Below are positions 1 through 8,178 of a stretch of 64,000 nt of DNA, piece by piece. The stretch lies in assembly GCF_008704395.1 (NCBI RefSeq), contig NZ_CP023695.1, positions 3,658,001 to 3,722,000 of the forward strand. Direction: 5' to 3'. The notes beneath the pieces were generated by a model that had not been told where the DNA came from, did not search any database, and worked only from the letters and a program-made list of their open reading frames with translations. How positions within the stretch are numbered: the first letter of the stretch is position 1; the number at the start of each line of letters is the position of its first letter. Origin of the DNA: Streptomyces alboniger (GTDB lineage: Bacteria; Actinomycetota; Actinomycetes; Streptomycetales; Streptomycetaceae). Made by a program: the position numbers and the translations under genes.

Positions 1-1
1 C

Positions 2-280
2 CGGATGCTCCCCTACTGGTTCGACGGCATCGTCCCCGACCTCCTGACCGGCAAGACGGTCCTGGTCGCGGCCCACGGCAACAGCCTCCGCGCCCTGGTC
101 AAGCACCTGGACGGCATCTCCGACGCCGACATCGCGGGCCTGAACATCCCGACGGGCATCCCGCTCTCGTACGAGCTGGACGCCGACTTCAAGCCGCTGA
201 ACCCGGGTGGCACGTACCTCGACCCGGAGGCCGCGAAGGCGGCGATCGAGGCGGTCAAGAACCAGGGCAAGAAGAAGTAG
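2..280 (+). CDS. gpmA: Phosphoglycerate mutase, C-terminal part (cut by window start)
   Basis: This is the C-terminal third of a 2,3-bisphosphoglycerate-dependent phosphoglycerate mutase, the glycolytic enzyme that interconverts 3- and 2-phosphoglycerate. The second active-site histidine of the histidine-phosphatase fold is visible in [15 protein letters not shown], followed by the family's [14 protein letters not shown] segment and a Lys-rich tail ending QGKKK. The phospho-accepting histidine and most of the fold lie before the window. A hairpin that could end transcription follows the stop codon. The identity is secure from the conserved C-terminal sequence; only the start is missing. Confidence 0.93.
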   Translation, partial: RMLPYWFDGIVPDLLTGKTVLVAAHGNSLRALVKHLDGISDADIAGLNIPTGIPLSYELDADFKPLNPGGTYLDPEAAKAAIEAVKNQGKKK

Positions 281-294
281 GCCCGCACCAGTAG

Positions 295-328
295 GCCCCC
301 GACCTGTGACTTCTGGCAGGGCGGGGGC
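295..328 (+). terminator. Probable terminator after gpm
   Basis: Seven-base arms GCCCCCG and CGGGGGC enclose a second short pair (CTG/CAG), giving an interrupted hairpin directly after the gpm stop, followed by TT. It lies between the ends of gpm and the convergent ATP-binding protein gene, so it may serve both. Confidence 0.5.
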
Positions 329-383
329 TTGCTTGTGGGCGCGGGCCGCCCTATGAGCCGCTGACCGCGGGACCGGTGCACGC

Positions 384-821
384 TCAGGACGGCCAGGCGT
401 CGGTCATCCGGAAGCAGACCATGGTTCCGCCGAAGCGGCTTGTTCCGGCGTGCCAGGAATCGGAGACCGAGTCGACCAGGAGCAGCCCGCGCCCGTGCGC
501 GTCGTTGGCATCGGGGCGCCTCAGCCGCACGTTCTCCGGGAGCCCTGGGTTGTGCACCTCGACCCGGAGGGAGCCGCCCTCGCGGAACCACTCCACCCGG
601 ACGACCCAGTGCCCGTCCGCCCTGCCGTGGACGACCGCGTTGGTCACAAGCTCCGAGATCATCAGTACGCAGTCGTCGATGGAGCAGGCGGGGTTGTACG
701 GAGTGATGAACTTCCGGAACCAGCGCCGGGCCCGAGGCACGGACTCCGCCTCGGGCGGTAAGGCCATCGCACCGAGGCGCGGCGACTCTTCACGGGGATA
801 GCGGTCGAGCGTATAGGCCAT
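384..821 (-). CDS. ATP-binding anti-sigma-like regulatory protein (HATPase_c)
   Basis: A 145-residue GHKL-fold protein of the SpoIIAB/RsbW-like class that is abundant in Streptomyces. The N-box is visible in DDCVLMISELVTNAVVHG, the G1-like region in VEVHNPG and a glycine-rich ATP lid in DAHGRGLLLVDSVSD. Such proteins bind ATP and act as anti-sigma factors or protein kinases on anti-anti-sigma partners, but the partner is not in this window. The start was taken at the ATG that begins MAYTLDRYPRE, because the longer reading frame upstream has no family similarity and would run into the shared promoter region. It is divergent from a GntR regulator, an arrangement often seen for this family. The biological role is not known. 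Confidence 0.8.
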   Translation of the reverse strand: MAYTLDRYPREESPRLGAMALPPEAESVPRARRWFRKFITPYNPACSIDDCVLMISELVTNAVVHGRADGHWVVRVEWFREGGSLRVEVHNPGLPENVRLRRPDANDAHGRGLLLVDSVSDSWHAGTSRFGGTMVCFRMTDAWPS

Positions 822-886
822 CAGCGTTCCGCACCTCTCACTCCCAAGGCCCTTCAGCCTCTCTATACATCTCACTCTGGAGCACA

Positions 887-988
887 TCTCTAGAGACGTC
901 AATCGGATTGCAGGAGACGGTCGTTGACCAGCCCCGGGCGGCTACACGCAGCGAGCGAACGGCCAACCCGTGGCCTAAGGTGTCTAGA
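887..988. promoter_or_regulatory. Divergent regulatory region with two TCTAGA boxes
   Basis: Between the ATP-binding protein and the GntR gene lie a perfect 10-bp palindrome TCTCTAGAGA (887-896) and a near copy TGTCTAGAGA (981-990), about 94 bp apart, each close to one of the divergent starts. GntR/UTRA regulators usually bind short palindromes next to their own gene, so these are candidate operators. This is inference from position and symmetry. Confidence 0.45.
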
Positions 989-1012
989 GAAGAGAGTGAG
1001 GAGACCTGCGGA

Positions 1013-1810
1013 ATGGCCCACACCGAAGACACCCCTCGGCCCAAGTACGAGCGGATCGCAGACACCCTGCGCGAGGCGATTCAGGCGGGCCGGTACGGTC
1101 CTGGTGATCGGCTGCCGGGGGAGAACGACCTCATGGCCACGCACGGAGTTGCCCGAATGACGGCACGCCAGGCCCTGGGTGTCCTTCGGGACGAGGGCAT
1201 CGCTGAAGCCCGCAAGGGGGCCGGCGTGTTCGTCCGCACCTTCCGCCCGCTCCGGCGCCGAGGCATCCAGCGGCTGGCCGAGCAGCAGTGGGGCAACGGT
1301 CGTTCCATCTGGTCGGCGGACATCGAGAACCGCTCCCTGGAGGTGGACCAGGTCACCGTGTCCGAGGAGACCGCGCCCGACCGCGTCAGTACCGTCCTGG
1401 ACTTGGCCGACGAGGAGCCGGTGTGCGTGAGGCGTCGGCGTTTCGTCCTGGACGGCAAACCCGTCCTGCTCGCGACGAGCTACCTGCCCATGGCCCTGGT
1501 CGCCGGATCGGCGATCACCCAGGAGGACACCGGGGAGGGCGGAACATACGCCAGGCTCGCCGAACTGGGCCACAAACCAGTGCACTTCCGCGAGGAAATC
1601 CGCTCACGCATGCCGTCTAAGGACGAGGTAGCGCGCTTGAGCATGCCCGCGGGCACCCCGGTCTTCCTCATCTGCCGCACGGCGTTCACGACCGGAGGCC
1701 GCCCCGTCGAGGTCAACGAGATGACGTTGGACGCCGCCTCGTATGTCTTGGAGTACGACTTCGACGCAGCTCCCGAGGCCCCCGATGCGACCCGGGGCAA
1801 GAGGAAGTAG
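1013..1810 (+). CDS. GntR family transcriptional regulator (HutC/UTRA type)
   Basis: A 265-residue regulator with an N-terminal GntR winged helix (residues about 8-75, containing KYERIADTLREAIQAG, GDRLPGENDL and MTARQALGVLRDEG) and a C-terminal UTRA effector domain (from about residue 95, with EEPVCVRRRRFVLDGKPV). UTRA domains bind small metabolites and release the protein from its operator. The ATG at 1013 is preceded by GAGGAG at the right distance; an in-frame start 105 bases upstream would place the operator-like box inside the coding region. The gene is divergent from the ATP-binding protein and probably regulates itself and that neighbour through the TCTAGA boxes. The ligand cannot be inferred. 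Confidence 0.88.
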   Translation: MAHTEDTPRPKYERIADTLREAIQAGRYGPGDRLPGENDLMATHGVARMTARQALGVLRDEGIAEARKGAGVFVRTFRPLRRRGIQRLAEQQWGNGRSIWSADIENRSLEVDQVTVSEETAPDRVSTVLDLADEEPVCVRRRRFVLDGKPVLLATSYLPMALVAGSAITQEDTGEGGTYARLAELGHKPVHFREEIRSRMPSKDEVARLSMPAGTPVFLICRTAFTTGGRPVEVNEMTLDAASYVLEYDFDAAPEAPDATRGKRK

Positions 1811-1828
1811 GCCCGCGTCAGCCCGGCG

Positions 1829-2326
1829 CTAGCCCTTCGGCTGGGTCAAGTGCGTGAACGCGTCCAGGTTCCGCGTCGACTCGCCCCGGGAGACCCGCCA
1901 CTCGTACTCCTTGCGGATCGCCGATGCGAAGCCCAGTTCGAGGAGGGTGTTGAAGGAGTCGTCCGCTGCGGAGAGGACGGAGCCCAGGAGGCGGTCCAGT
2001 TCCGTGGGGGTGACCGCCGCGAGCGGGAGCTTGCCTGCGAGGTAGATGTCGCCCAGGGAGTCGATCGCGTAACTCACGCCGTAGAGGCGGAGGTTCCGCT
2101 CCAGCAGCCAGCGGTGCACCGCCTCGTGGTTCTCGTCGGGGTGCCGGATCACGAAGGCGTTCAGGGAGAGCGAGTGCTTGCCGACCCGCAGGGAGAGCGT
2201 GGTCGAGAGCTTCCGGGTGCCCGGCAGCTTCACCACGTACGAGCCGGGCTCGGGTGCCTCCCATTCCAGCTCGGCGTCGTCCAGCGTCCGCTCGATGATC
2301 GTCGCGGTGTCTGCCTGCTCAGCCAT
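1829..2326 (-). CDS. YbjN domain-containing protein
   Basis: A 165-residue protein of the YbjN family, which has a secretion-chaperone-like fold and no assigned biochemical activity in actinobacteria. Family features are the [20 protein letters not shown] start, the [20 protein letters not shown] segment and [15 protein letters not shown]. Its first eight bases overlap the end of mshA, so translation is probably coupled. A TACGCT hexamer lies exactly six bases upstream of its ATG within mshA, so it could also be made from its own leaderless transcript. The constant pairing with mshA suggests, but does not prove, a link to mycothiol synthesis. Confidence 0.88.
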   Translation of the reverse strand: MAEQADTATIIERTLDDAELEWEAPEPGSYVVKLPGTRKLSTTLSLRVGKHSLSLNAFVIRHPDENHEAVHRWLLERNLRLYGVSYAIDSLGDIYLAGKLPLAAVTPTELDRLLGSVLSAADDSFNTLLELGFASAIRKEYEWRVSRGESTRNLDAFTHLTQPKG

Positions 2327-3674
2327 GGTGCGAGCGTACGTGACGGTGGGAACCGCGGAAATCGTGCATGGCCGCGGTGTACACGTCCGCCGTGGCGGAC
2401 GCGGCCGTGTCCCAGCCGAAGGACTGCGCGTGCCGGGCCGCCGCCTGCCCCATGCGGTCCACGAGCTGTGGATGGTCGGCGAAATCGCGCAGCACGCGCG
2501 CGTAGTGGGCCGGTTCGTGGCCGGAGACCAGGAAGCCCGTCGTCTCGTCGCGTACGGCGACGGGCAGGCCGCCCACCGAGGCCGCGAGGACCGGCGTACC
2601 GGCCGCCTGCGCCTCTATGGCGACGAGGCCGAAGGACTCGCTGTAGGACGGCATCACGAGGACCGACGCCGCCCGGAACCAGTCCGCCAGCTGATCCTGG
2701 CCCACCGGCGGCTGGAAGCGGACCACATCGGCGATCCCCAGTCTCGCGGCCAGCTTCTGGAGGCCTTCCGGCTTCGCGAGGCCGCTGCCGCTCGGGCCGC
2801 CGACGATCGGGACGACGATGTTCGAGCGCAGGGCGGGCCGCTCGTCCAGGAGCACGGCGACCGCGCGGAGCAGGACGTCCGGGGCCTTCAGGGGCTGGAT
2901 GCGGCCCGCGAAGAGGGGGATCAGGGCGTCCTGCGGTAGCCCGAGGCGGTGGCGGGCGGCGGCGCGCCCGTCGGCCGGGCGGAAGCGGTCGAGGTTGACG
3001 CCGGGGTGGACGACGGCGACCTTGCCGGCGTCGGCTTCGTAGTGGCGTACGAGTTCGTCGGCCTCTTCGGAGGTGTTGGCGATGAGGCGGTCGGCGGCGC
3101 GGACGATCTGCGTCTCGCCGATGACTCGGGCGGCCGGCTCCGGAGTGTCGCCCTCGGCGAGCGCGGCGTTCTTGACCTTGGCCATGGTGTGCATGGCGTG
3201 GACGAGGGGCACGCCCCAGCGCTCGGCGGCGAGCCAGCCGACGTGCCCGGAGAGCCAGTAGTGGGAGTGGACCAGGTCGTAGTAGCCGGGGCGGTGGCCC
3301 GCCCAGGCCTGCATCACACCGTGCGTGAAGGCGCAGAGCTGGGCCGGCAGCTCTTCCTTGGCGAGGCCTTCGTAGGGGCCCGCGTCGACGTGCCGCACGA
3401 GGACCCCGGGCGCCAGTTGCACGCTCGGCGGAAGGGCGCCCGTGGTGGCCCGGGTGAAGATCTCGACCTCGATGTTGATCGCGGCGAGGCGCTTGGCCAG
3501 CTCGACGATGTAGACGTTCATGCCGCCCGCGTCGCCCGTACCGGGCTGGTGCAGCGGCGAGGTGTGCACGCTCAGCATGGCCACGCGGCGCGGACGCCGG
3601 TGGGTGCCGGGGATGCGGAGCCGGGAGGGGGCCGCCGGGGAGCGACGCCCGAGCCTGGACACGTACTGGCTCAC
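2319..3674 (-). CDS. mshA: D-inositol-3-phosphate glycosyltransferase MshA
   Basis: MshA catalyses the first step of mycothiol synthesis, transferring N-acetylglucosamine from UDP-GlcNAc to 1D-myo-inositol-3-phosphate. The 451-residue protein is a GT-B fold, GT4-family enzyme. Visible marks are the N-terminal loop [19 protein letters not shown], the [11 protein letters not shown] segment, the HPGVNLDRF linker and the GT4 nucleotide-sugar motif [17 protein letters not shown]. The GTG at 3674 was chosen because AAGGAGG lies just upstream and the protein then begins with the family-like [11 protein letters not shown]; a longer frame extends upstream without support. The last enzyme of the pathway, MshD, is encoded at 49.5 kb. 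The gene overlaps ybjN by eight bases and is divergent from a methyltransferase. Confidence 0.96.
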   Translation of the reverse strand: MSQYVSRLGRRSPAAPSRLRIPGTHRRPRRVAMLSVHTSPLHQPGTGDAGGMNVYIVELAKRLAAINIEVEIFTRATTGALPPSVQLAPGVLVRHVDAGPYEGLAKEELPAQLCAFTHGVMQAWAGHRPGYYDLVHSHYWLSGHVGWLAAERWGVPLVHAMHTMAKVKNAALAEGDTPEPAARVIGETQIVRAADRLIANTSEEADELVRHYEADAGKVAVVHPGVNLDRFRPADGRAAARHRLGLPQDALIPLFAGRIQPLKAPDVLLRAVAVLLDERPALRSNIVVPIVGGPSGSGLAKPEGLQKLAARLGIADVVRFQPPVGQDQLADWFRAASVLVMPSYSESFGLVAIEAQAAGTPVLAASVGGLPVAVRDETTGFLVSGHEPAHYARVLRDFADHPQLVDRMGQAAARHAQSFGWDTAASATADVYTAAMHDFRGSHRHVRSHHG

Positions 3675-3842
3675 GTGGCGGTCCTCCTTGCGTACGGGCA
3701 TGACGACGGGGAGGGCGTACGTACCTCCAGTGGCACAACACCGGAAGCCGTTACTCCATTTCCGCTCTCCTCCCCCACTCTCCCTTTTTGCCAAAGCGTT
3801 ACCCGGTGCCTCTCGGCCGCTTCACCCGCATACCCTTTCCCC

Positions 3843-4640
3843 ATGGCCCCACGCACCCCTTCCCGCCCCGTGGGAACGGTGACGCGCGGGACCACGAACC
3901 CGAACCGGCTGCGCCGCATGGACCGCTGGATCGCCGCCACGCACGGCGCCGCCCTGCGCCGCTCTCCCGACCCGGTGGCCGTCGACCTCGGCTACGGCGC
4001 CTCCCCCTGGACCGCCGTCGAACTGCTGCTCCGGCTGCGTACCGTCGCTCCCCACGCGCGCGTGGTCGGTGTCGAGATCGACCCGGCGCGGGTCGCGGCC
4101 GCCGAGCCGTACGAGCGGGAGGGGCTGACCTTCCGGCACGGCGGCTTCGAGGTGCCGCTGCCGGGCAGCCCCGCCCTGATCCGCGCCGCGAACGTCCTGC
4201 GGCAGTACGACGAGGACCAGGTCGCCGCCGTCTGGGAGCGGCTGCGCACCCGCCTCGCCCCCGGCGGGCTGCTCGTCGAGGGCACCTGCGACGAGATCGG
4301 GCGACGGCACGTGTGGGTCGCGCTCGGGCCCGAGGGGCCGCGCACGGTGACCTTCGCGGCGCGGCTCGGCTCCCTGGAGCGGCCCTCCGATCTCGCCGAG
4401 CGGCTGCCGAAGGCGCTGATCCACCGGAACGTGCCGGGCGAGCCCGTACACGCGTTCCTACGCGACTTCGACCGGGCCTGGGCGGCCGCCGCGCCCTACG
4501 CCTCGTACGGGGCGCGGCAGCGGTGGATGAGGGCGGTACGCGACCTGAGCGCCGACTGGCCGGTGCTCGAAGGCAGTTCGCGGTGGCGGCAGGGGGAAGT
4601 GACCGTGCGCTGGGGGGCGTTGGCGCCGCGGCCCGGGTGA
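3843..4640 (+). CDS. Class I SAM-dependent methyltransferase
   Basis: A 265-residue protein with a Rossmann-fold methyltransferase core. The SAM-binding motif I is VAVDLGYGASPWTAVELL, the acidic residue after strand 2 is in VVGVEIDPARV, and LAPGGLLVEGTCDE follows the motif III region. The substrate is unknown. The long upstream frame is a shadow of mshA on the other strand; the ATG at 3843 is where the conserved sequence starts. There is no Shine-Dalgarno sequence, but TACCCT ends six bases before the ATG, suggesting a leaderless mRNA. Divergence from mshA is shared by other Streptomyces as far as I recall. Confidence 0.82.
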   Translation: MAPRTPSRPVGTVTRGTTNPNRLRRMDRWIAATHGAALRRSPDPVAVDLGYGASPWTAVELLLRLRTVAPHARVVGVEIDPARVAAAEPYEREGLTFRHGGFEVPLPGSPALIRAANVLRQYDEDQVAAVWERLRTRLAPGGLLVEGTCDEIGRRHVWVALGPEGPRTVTFAARLGSLERPSDLAERLPKALIHRNVPGEPVHAFLRDFDRAWAAAAPYASYGARQRWMRAVRDLSADWPVLEGSSRWRQGEVTVRWGALAPRPG

Positions 4641-4680
4641 ACCCCGAGTCCATTTGGAGGACACCCGGGGTGAACCCCGA
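4632..4680. repeat. Imperfect direct repeat
   Basis: The string CCCGGGTGAACCCCGA (4632-4647, overlapping the methyltransferase stop) recurs as CCCGGGGTGAACCCCGA (4664-4680). It lies about 200 bp upstream of the NlpC/P60 gene. It could be regulatory or part of an RNA structure, but no known riboswitch architecture was recognised. Confidence 0.5.
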
Positions 4681-4879
4681 CGCCGCCCGGAGGCCGGACC
4701 CGGATACCACCCTGATGCTCTGACCTGCGGGGAACGGACACCGCATGCCGTTCGTCAGACGTGGCGGACGGGGGATCGGAGTTTGCTGTCGGGCTCTGTC
4801 GCATTGGGCGTCGGCGTGGCACCATCCCGTGGACGACCAGACGTTACTGACGGTAAATCAGCTTTGGGGGTGGCAGGGC

Positions 4880-5965
4880 GTGACCGGCAAGCGATACTCG
4901 ACGGCGGCGACCGTGGCGCTGATCTGCGCGGCCGTGGTGATGACCGCGCCGGGAGCGGCGTATGCGAGCCCTTCTCCCCCTTCCAGCCCGGCGGAGCCGA
5001 CGCCGCCGTCGGACGCGTCACGTGAGTCGGACGCGTCGCTTGAGAAGGTCCGCAAGGAGATCGAGAAGCTGTACCACGACGCGGGCGTGGCGACGGACGC
5101 GTACAACGCGGCCGAGGAGAAGGCCGACAAGCAGTCCGAGCAGATCGTGAAGCTGGCCAAGGACATCGCCAAGGGCGAGGCGAAGCTGAAGAAGCTCAAG
5201 GCGCGGGCGGGCGCCGCGGCCCGCGCGCAGTACCGCGGCGGCGGGCTGCCGGACGAGGCACGGCTGATGCTCAGCGACGACCCGGGGCAGTTCCTGGACG
5301 GCGCCGGGCGCATGCGGCAGGGCGAGAAGGCCACCAAGAGCATGCTGACGGAGCTGGACAGGACCCAGGACGACCTGCGGATCTACGCCAAGGACGCCAC
5401 CGCCCGCTGGAAGAAGCTGGAAGCCAACCGCAAGGCGAAGGCCGCGTCGAAGAAGAAGATCAAGAAGAAGATCGCGGCCGCCGAGAAGCTCGAGTCCAGA
5501 CTGGAGAAGAAGGAGCGGGACCGGCTGCGCGAGCTGGAGGAGGACGCGGCCCTCAAGAGACAGTCGGCGTGGGTGGGTTCGGGCGTCCTGAAGGACATCG
5601 ACGGCAAGGCGACGCTCCAGGGCAGGAAGGCCGTCGAGTTCGCCACGGCGCAGATCGGCAAGCCGTACGTATGGGGCGCCGAGGGCCCGGGTGCGTACGA
5701 CTGCTCGGGGCTCACCTCGAAGGCCTGGGCGAAGGCCGGGCGCGGCATTCCGCGGACCTCGCAGGAGCAGTGGAAGCAGCTGCCGCGCATCGACGTGAAG
5801 AACATGCGCCCCGGCGACCTGATCATCTACCACTCGGACGCGAGCCACGTCGGGATGTATCTGGGCGACGGCGCGATCGTGCACGCGCCGCGGCCGGGCC
5901 GGGACGTGACGATCGCGGGGGCGGGCTCCATGAGGATCCTCGGGGTCGTGCGGCCCGACAAGTAG
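4880..5965 (+). CDS. Secreted NlpC/P60 family peptidoglycan hydrolase
   Basis: A 361-residue cell-wall endopeptidase. An N-terminal signal peptide (hydrophobic stretch TVALICAAVVMTAPGAAYA) is followed by a Pro/Ser linker, a long Lys/Glu/Ala-rich coiled coil (roughly residues 50-230) and a C-terminal NlpC/P60 domain. The catalytic cysteine is in AYDCSGLTSKAW, the first histidine in DASHVGMYLGDGA and the third residue position in IVHAPRPG. These enzymes cleave D-Glu-diaminopimelate bonds in stem peptides, and the coiled coil often holds the active site closed. The GTG at 4880 was preferred because it places a standard signal peptide at the N terminus; an in-frame ATG at 4745 would add 45 atypical residues. 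Confidence 0.88.
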   Translation: MTGKRYSTAATVALICAAVVMTAPGAAYASPSPPSSPAEPTPPSDASRESDASLEKVRKEIEKLYHDAGVATDAYNAAEEKADKQSEQIVKLAKDIAKGEAKLKKLKARAGAAARAQYRGGGLPDEARLMLSDDPGQFLDGAGRMRQGEKATKSMLTELDRTQDDLRIYAKDATARWKKLEANRKAKAASKKKIKKKIAAAEKLESRLEKKERDRLRELEEDAALKRQSAWVGSGVLKDIDGKATLQGRKAVEFATAQIGKPYVWGAEGPGAYDCSGLTSKAWAKAGRGIPRTSQEQWKQLPRIDVKNMRPGDLIIYHSDASHVGMYLGDGAIVHAPRPGRDVTIAGAGSMRILGVVRPDK

Positions 5966-6290
5966 CCTCGCGCCACGGGGGCCACGGAGGCAGCCGGGGC
6001 CACGGAGGTCGCGGGGGCCGCGATCGGTGAGGCCGACGGCGGCGGGCCGGGCGGCCTCCGGAGTGTGTGACCCAGTGCACGCCCCGGCCCCCCGCTCGAC
6101 CCCCGGGGCGTGATGTTCGTCATCCGGCCGGGGCCGTGCCGTGCCCAAGTGCGTTCCTGGATGCGGCATATGACGGTGGCCGTTCGCCGAGCGGCATTCC
6201 AATGGAGGCTCGGCTACCGCTAAGGTCCCCGTCGGTGCCGCGTCGACCTGCGTGGCGCCATGCCCTCGGGGGGAGGGAAGGAAGCCAGAG
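5966..6290. other. 325-bp intergenic stretch without a gene
   Basis: No convincing coding region is seen between the NlpC/P60 gene and the SpoIIE-type phosphatase. It holds GC-rich short repeats of GGGGCCACGGAGG type near its start, one clear hairpin (6078-6112), and presumably the promoter of the downstream phosphatase, for which I could not identify convincing -35 and -10 boxes. Confidence 0.6.
6078..6112 (+). terminator. Inverted repeat, possible terminator of the NlpC/P60 gene
   Basis: Perfect 10-bp arms CACGCCCCGG and CCGGGGCGTG are separated by 15 bases, about 110 bp after the NlpC/P60 stop. There is no T-run, as is common for Streptomyces terminators. Confidence 0.4.
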
Positions 6291-7694
6291 ATGCCCGTAC
6301 CCATACCGCGGCAGAGAGAGATCCCGGCCGCGGAAGGCGGTCAGGCTCACGCGGCGCCCCGCCACAGCCCGGCGGTGCCCGCCCACCACACGACCACTGA
6401 CGGCCACGCAGGCACCGGCAGCGGGCCAGGCCCCAAGGGCTCCAGCTCCCGCCCCGGCCCCGGCCCCGGCGCCAGCCGTAACCCGAGCCCCGGGCTCAGC
6501 CCCAGCCCCAATACCTCACTGAGCCTGCTGGTGATCGAGGACGACCCGGCAGGGTCGCTGAGCGTTCCCGAGCTGCTCGACTCCGCGGGCAAGCCCATCC
6601 GTATCCGCACCGCGCGCAACCTCACCGAGGCCGAGCGGCTGCTCACGGACGACGTGCACTGCATCCTGCTCGACCTCGCCCTGACCGTCCCCGGCACCCC
6701 CGAGGCGGACGAGGACGAGCTGGCCGCCCTCAAGCACGTACTGCGCCTCGCGCCCCGCCACGCCGTCCTCGCGCTCACCGCCAACGACGACTCCGAGCTG
6801 GGCGCCGAGGCCGTGCGCGTCGGCGCCCAGGACTATCTCCTCCGCGACGAGCTGGACGGCCGGCTCCTGAGCCGCGCCATCCGGTACGCGGTGGAGCGCA
6901 AGCGCGCCGACGTCGCCCAGCGCCAGCTGACCGAGTCACGGCTGCGGGCCCAGGAGAACGCCCGTCTGGAGCGCGGCCTGCTGCCCACGCCGCTCCTGAA
7001 CGGCTCCCCGCTGCGGTTCGCCGCCCGCTACCGCCCCGGCCGTTCCCGCGCGCTGCTCGGCGGCGACTTCTACGACACCGTGCGCACGCCCGACGGCTCC
7101 GTGCACGTCATGATCGGCGACGTCTGCGGCCACGGCCCCGACGAGGCGGCGCTCGGCGTGGAGCTGCGGATCGCGTGGCGCGCGCTGACCTTCGCGGGGC
7201 TGTGCGGCGACGAACTGCTCTCCACCCTTCAGAAGGTCCTGGAGCACGAGCGCGCGGACGACGAGATCTTCGCGACGCTCTGCACGGTCGACATCGCCCC
7301 CGACGGCCGCCGCGCCGGGCTCTGCCTGGCCGGCCACCCGTCACCGCTGATCGCCCGCGAGGGCCGCCTCGCCGAACTCCTGCCGTACGAGGACGGGGGC
7401 CCCGCCCTCGGCCTGCTGCCGCGCGCACGCTGGCCGCGGCGGCAGGTGGAGCTGGGCGGGAAGTGGAGCCTGATGCTCTACACGGACGGCCTGATCGAGG
7501 GCCGGATCGGCCAGGGCAAGGAGCGCCTGGGGCAGGAGGGCATGGTGGAGATGGTCCGCCGCCAGATCGCCTCGGGGCTCCAGGGCGACGAACTGCTCGA
7601 AGCCGCTGTGAACGAGGCGCGGGACCTCAACGGCGGGGATCTGACGGACGACGTGGCGGTCCTGCTCCTGGACCGGGCGCCGGGCGGGCGCTAG
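6291..7694 (+). CDS. Response regulator-SpoIIE type serine phosphatase (RsbU-like)
   Basis: A 467-residue signalling protein. A disordered Pro/Gly/Ser-rich leader of about 75 residues precedes a receiver domain (LLVIEDDPAG ... CILLDLAL, with the phospho-acceptor aspartate in LLDLAL, and KPI-like switch residues less clear), a short linking helix, and a C-terminal PP2C/SpoIIE phosphatase domain with the metal-ligand sequences LGGDFYDTV, IGDVCGHGPDEA and LYTDGLIEGR. Such proteins dephosphorylate anti-anti-sigma factors to switch on stress or developmental sigma factors; the partner is not visible here. The ATG at 6291 follows the purine-rich GGGAGGGAAGGAAG. It is transcribed alone. Confidence 0.87.
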   Translation: MPVPIPRQREIPAAEGGQAHAAPRHSPAVPAHHTTTDGHAGTGSGPGPKGSSSRPGPGPGASRNPSPGLSPSPNTSLSLLVIEDDPAGSLSVPELLDSAGKPIRIRTARNLTEAERLLTDDVHCILLDLALTVPGTPEADEDELAALKHVLRLAPRHAVLALTANDDSELGAEAVRVGAQDYLLRDELDGRLLSRAIRYAVERKRADVAQRQLTESRLRAQENARLERGLLPTPLLNGSPLRFAARYRPGRSRALLGGDFYDTVRTPDGSVHVMIGDVCGHGPDEAALGVELRIAWRALTFAGLCGDELLSTLQKVLEHERADDEIFATLCTVDIAPDGRRAGLCLAGHPSPLIAREGRLAELLPYEDGGPALGLLPRARWPRRQVELGGKWSLMLYTDGLIEGRIGQGKERLGQEGMVEMVRRQIASGLQGDELLEAAVNEARDLNGGDLTDDVAVLLLDRAPGGR

Positions 7695-7733
7695 GGCGTC
7701 CGCTTGCCGGCGTCTGTGGGCTACCCCTGCGGG

Positions 7734-8081
7734 CTACCGGCCGCCGTTGTACGGCCCGTAGGGCCCGTCGCTGCTGGAGCCGCCGCGGCGCCCGCCACCG
7801 GTGATCTGCCGGAGGGCGGGCCGCACGTCCACCATGTAGACGATGGTGGCGATGAGGCCGAGGATCGGCAGGAACGACAGGATGTTGAAGATCAGGTTCA
7901 CCACGAAGGCGAGCCCGAGGATGATCAGCCAGAACGGCTTGGTCTTCTTGTCGGCGGCCCGATAGGCGTCCTCGCGCCGGACGGCGGCGTCGATGAGCGC
8001 GAATCCGCTGAACACGATCAGGGCCAGCGACAGCAGCCACATGAAGTTCGCGAACCCCTGCATCAGCACAACGTCCACCAC
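7734..8081 (-). CDS. DUF2516 family membrane protein
   Basis: A 115-residue membrane protein with two or three hydrophobic helices (FANFMWLLSLALIVFSGFAL, PFWLIILGLAFVVNLIFNIL and LPILGLIATIVYMVDVRP) and a Gly/Ser/Tyr-rich tail. The family has no assigned function. The same order, XRE regulator then HBHA-like protein then DUF2516 protein, is found in mycobacteria (Rv0474-hbhA-Rv0476, from memory). The GTG at 8081 opens the frame, with further in-frame GTG and ATG codons within the next seven codons, so the exact start is uncertain. Confidence 0.85.
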   Translation of the reverse strand: MVDVVLMQGFANFMWLLSLALIVFSGFALIDAAVRREDAYRAADKKTKPFWLIILGLAFVVNLIFNILSFLPILGLIATIVYMVDVRPALRQITGGGRRGGSSSDGPYGPYNGGR

Positions 8082-8129
8082 CAGTCTCGGCTGTCCATTA
8101 CGCGGCCACGGTACCCGCTACCCCGTCAA

Positions 8130-8160
8130 CGGGGCGGACACTCCATGAGTGCCCGCCCCG
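8130..8160 (-). terminator. Hairpin after the HBHA-like gene
   Basis: A 13-base stem with one A-C mismatch (CGGGGCGG / CCGCCCCG plus CACT / AGTG) and a five-base loop lies just past the stop of the HBHA-like gene, so it may separate that gene from the DUF2516 gene. Confidence 0.5.
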
Positions 8161-8178
8161 CGAAACTACCTGGCGGTC

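Noticed and set aside
2949..3842. Upstream extension of the methyltransferase frame
   Set aside because: This part is antisense to mshA and has no methyltransferase similarity; the conserved sequence begins at the ATG at 3843.
4632..4879. c-di-AMP (ydaO-type) riboswitch before the NlpC/P60 gene
   Set aside because: Such riboswitches precede many Streptomyces wall hydrolases, and GGGTGAACCCC repeats drew attention, but the remaining conserved ydaO elements were not found. A covariance-model search would settle it.
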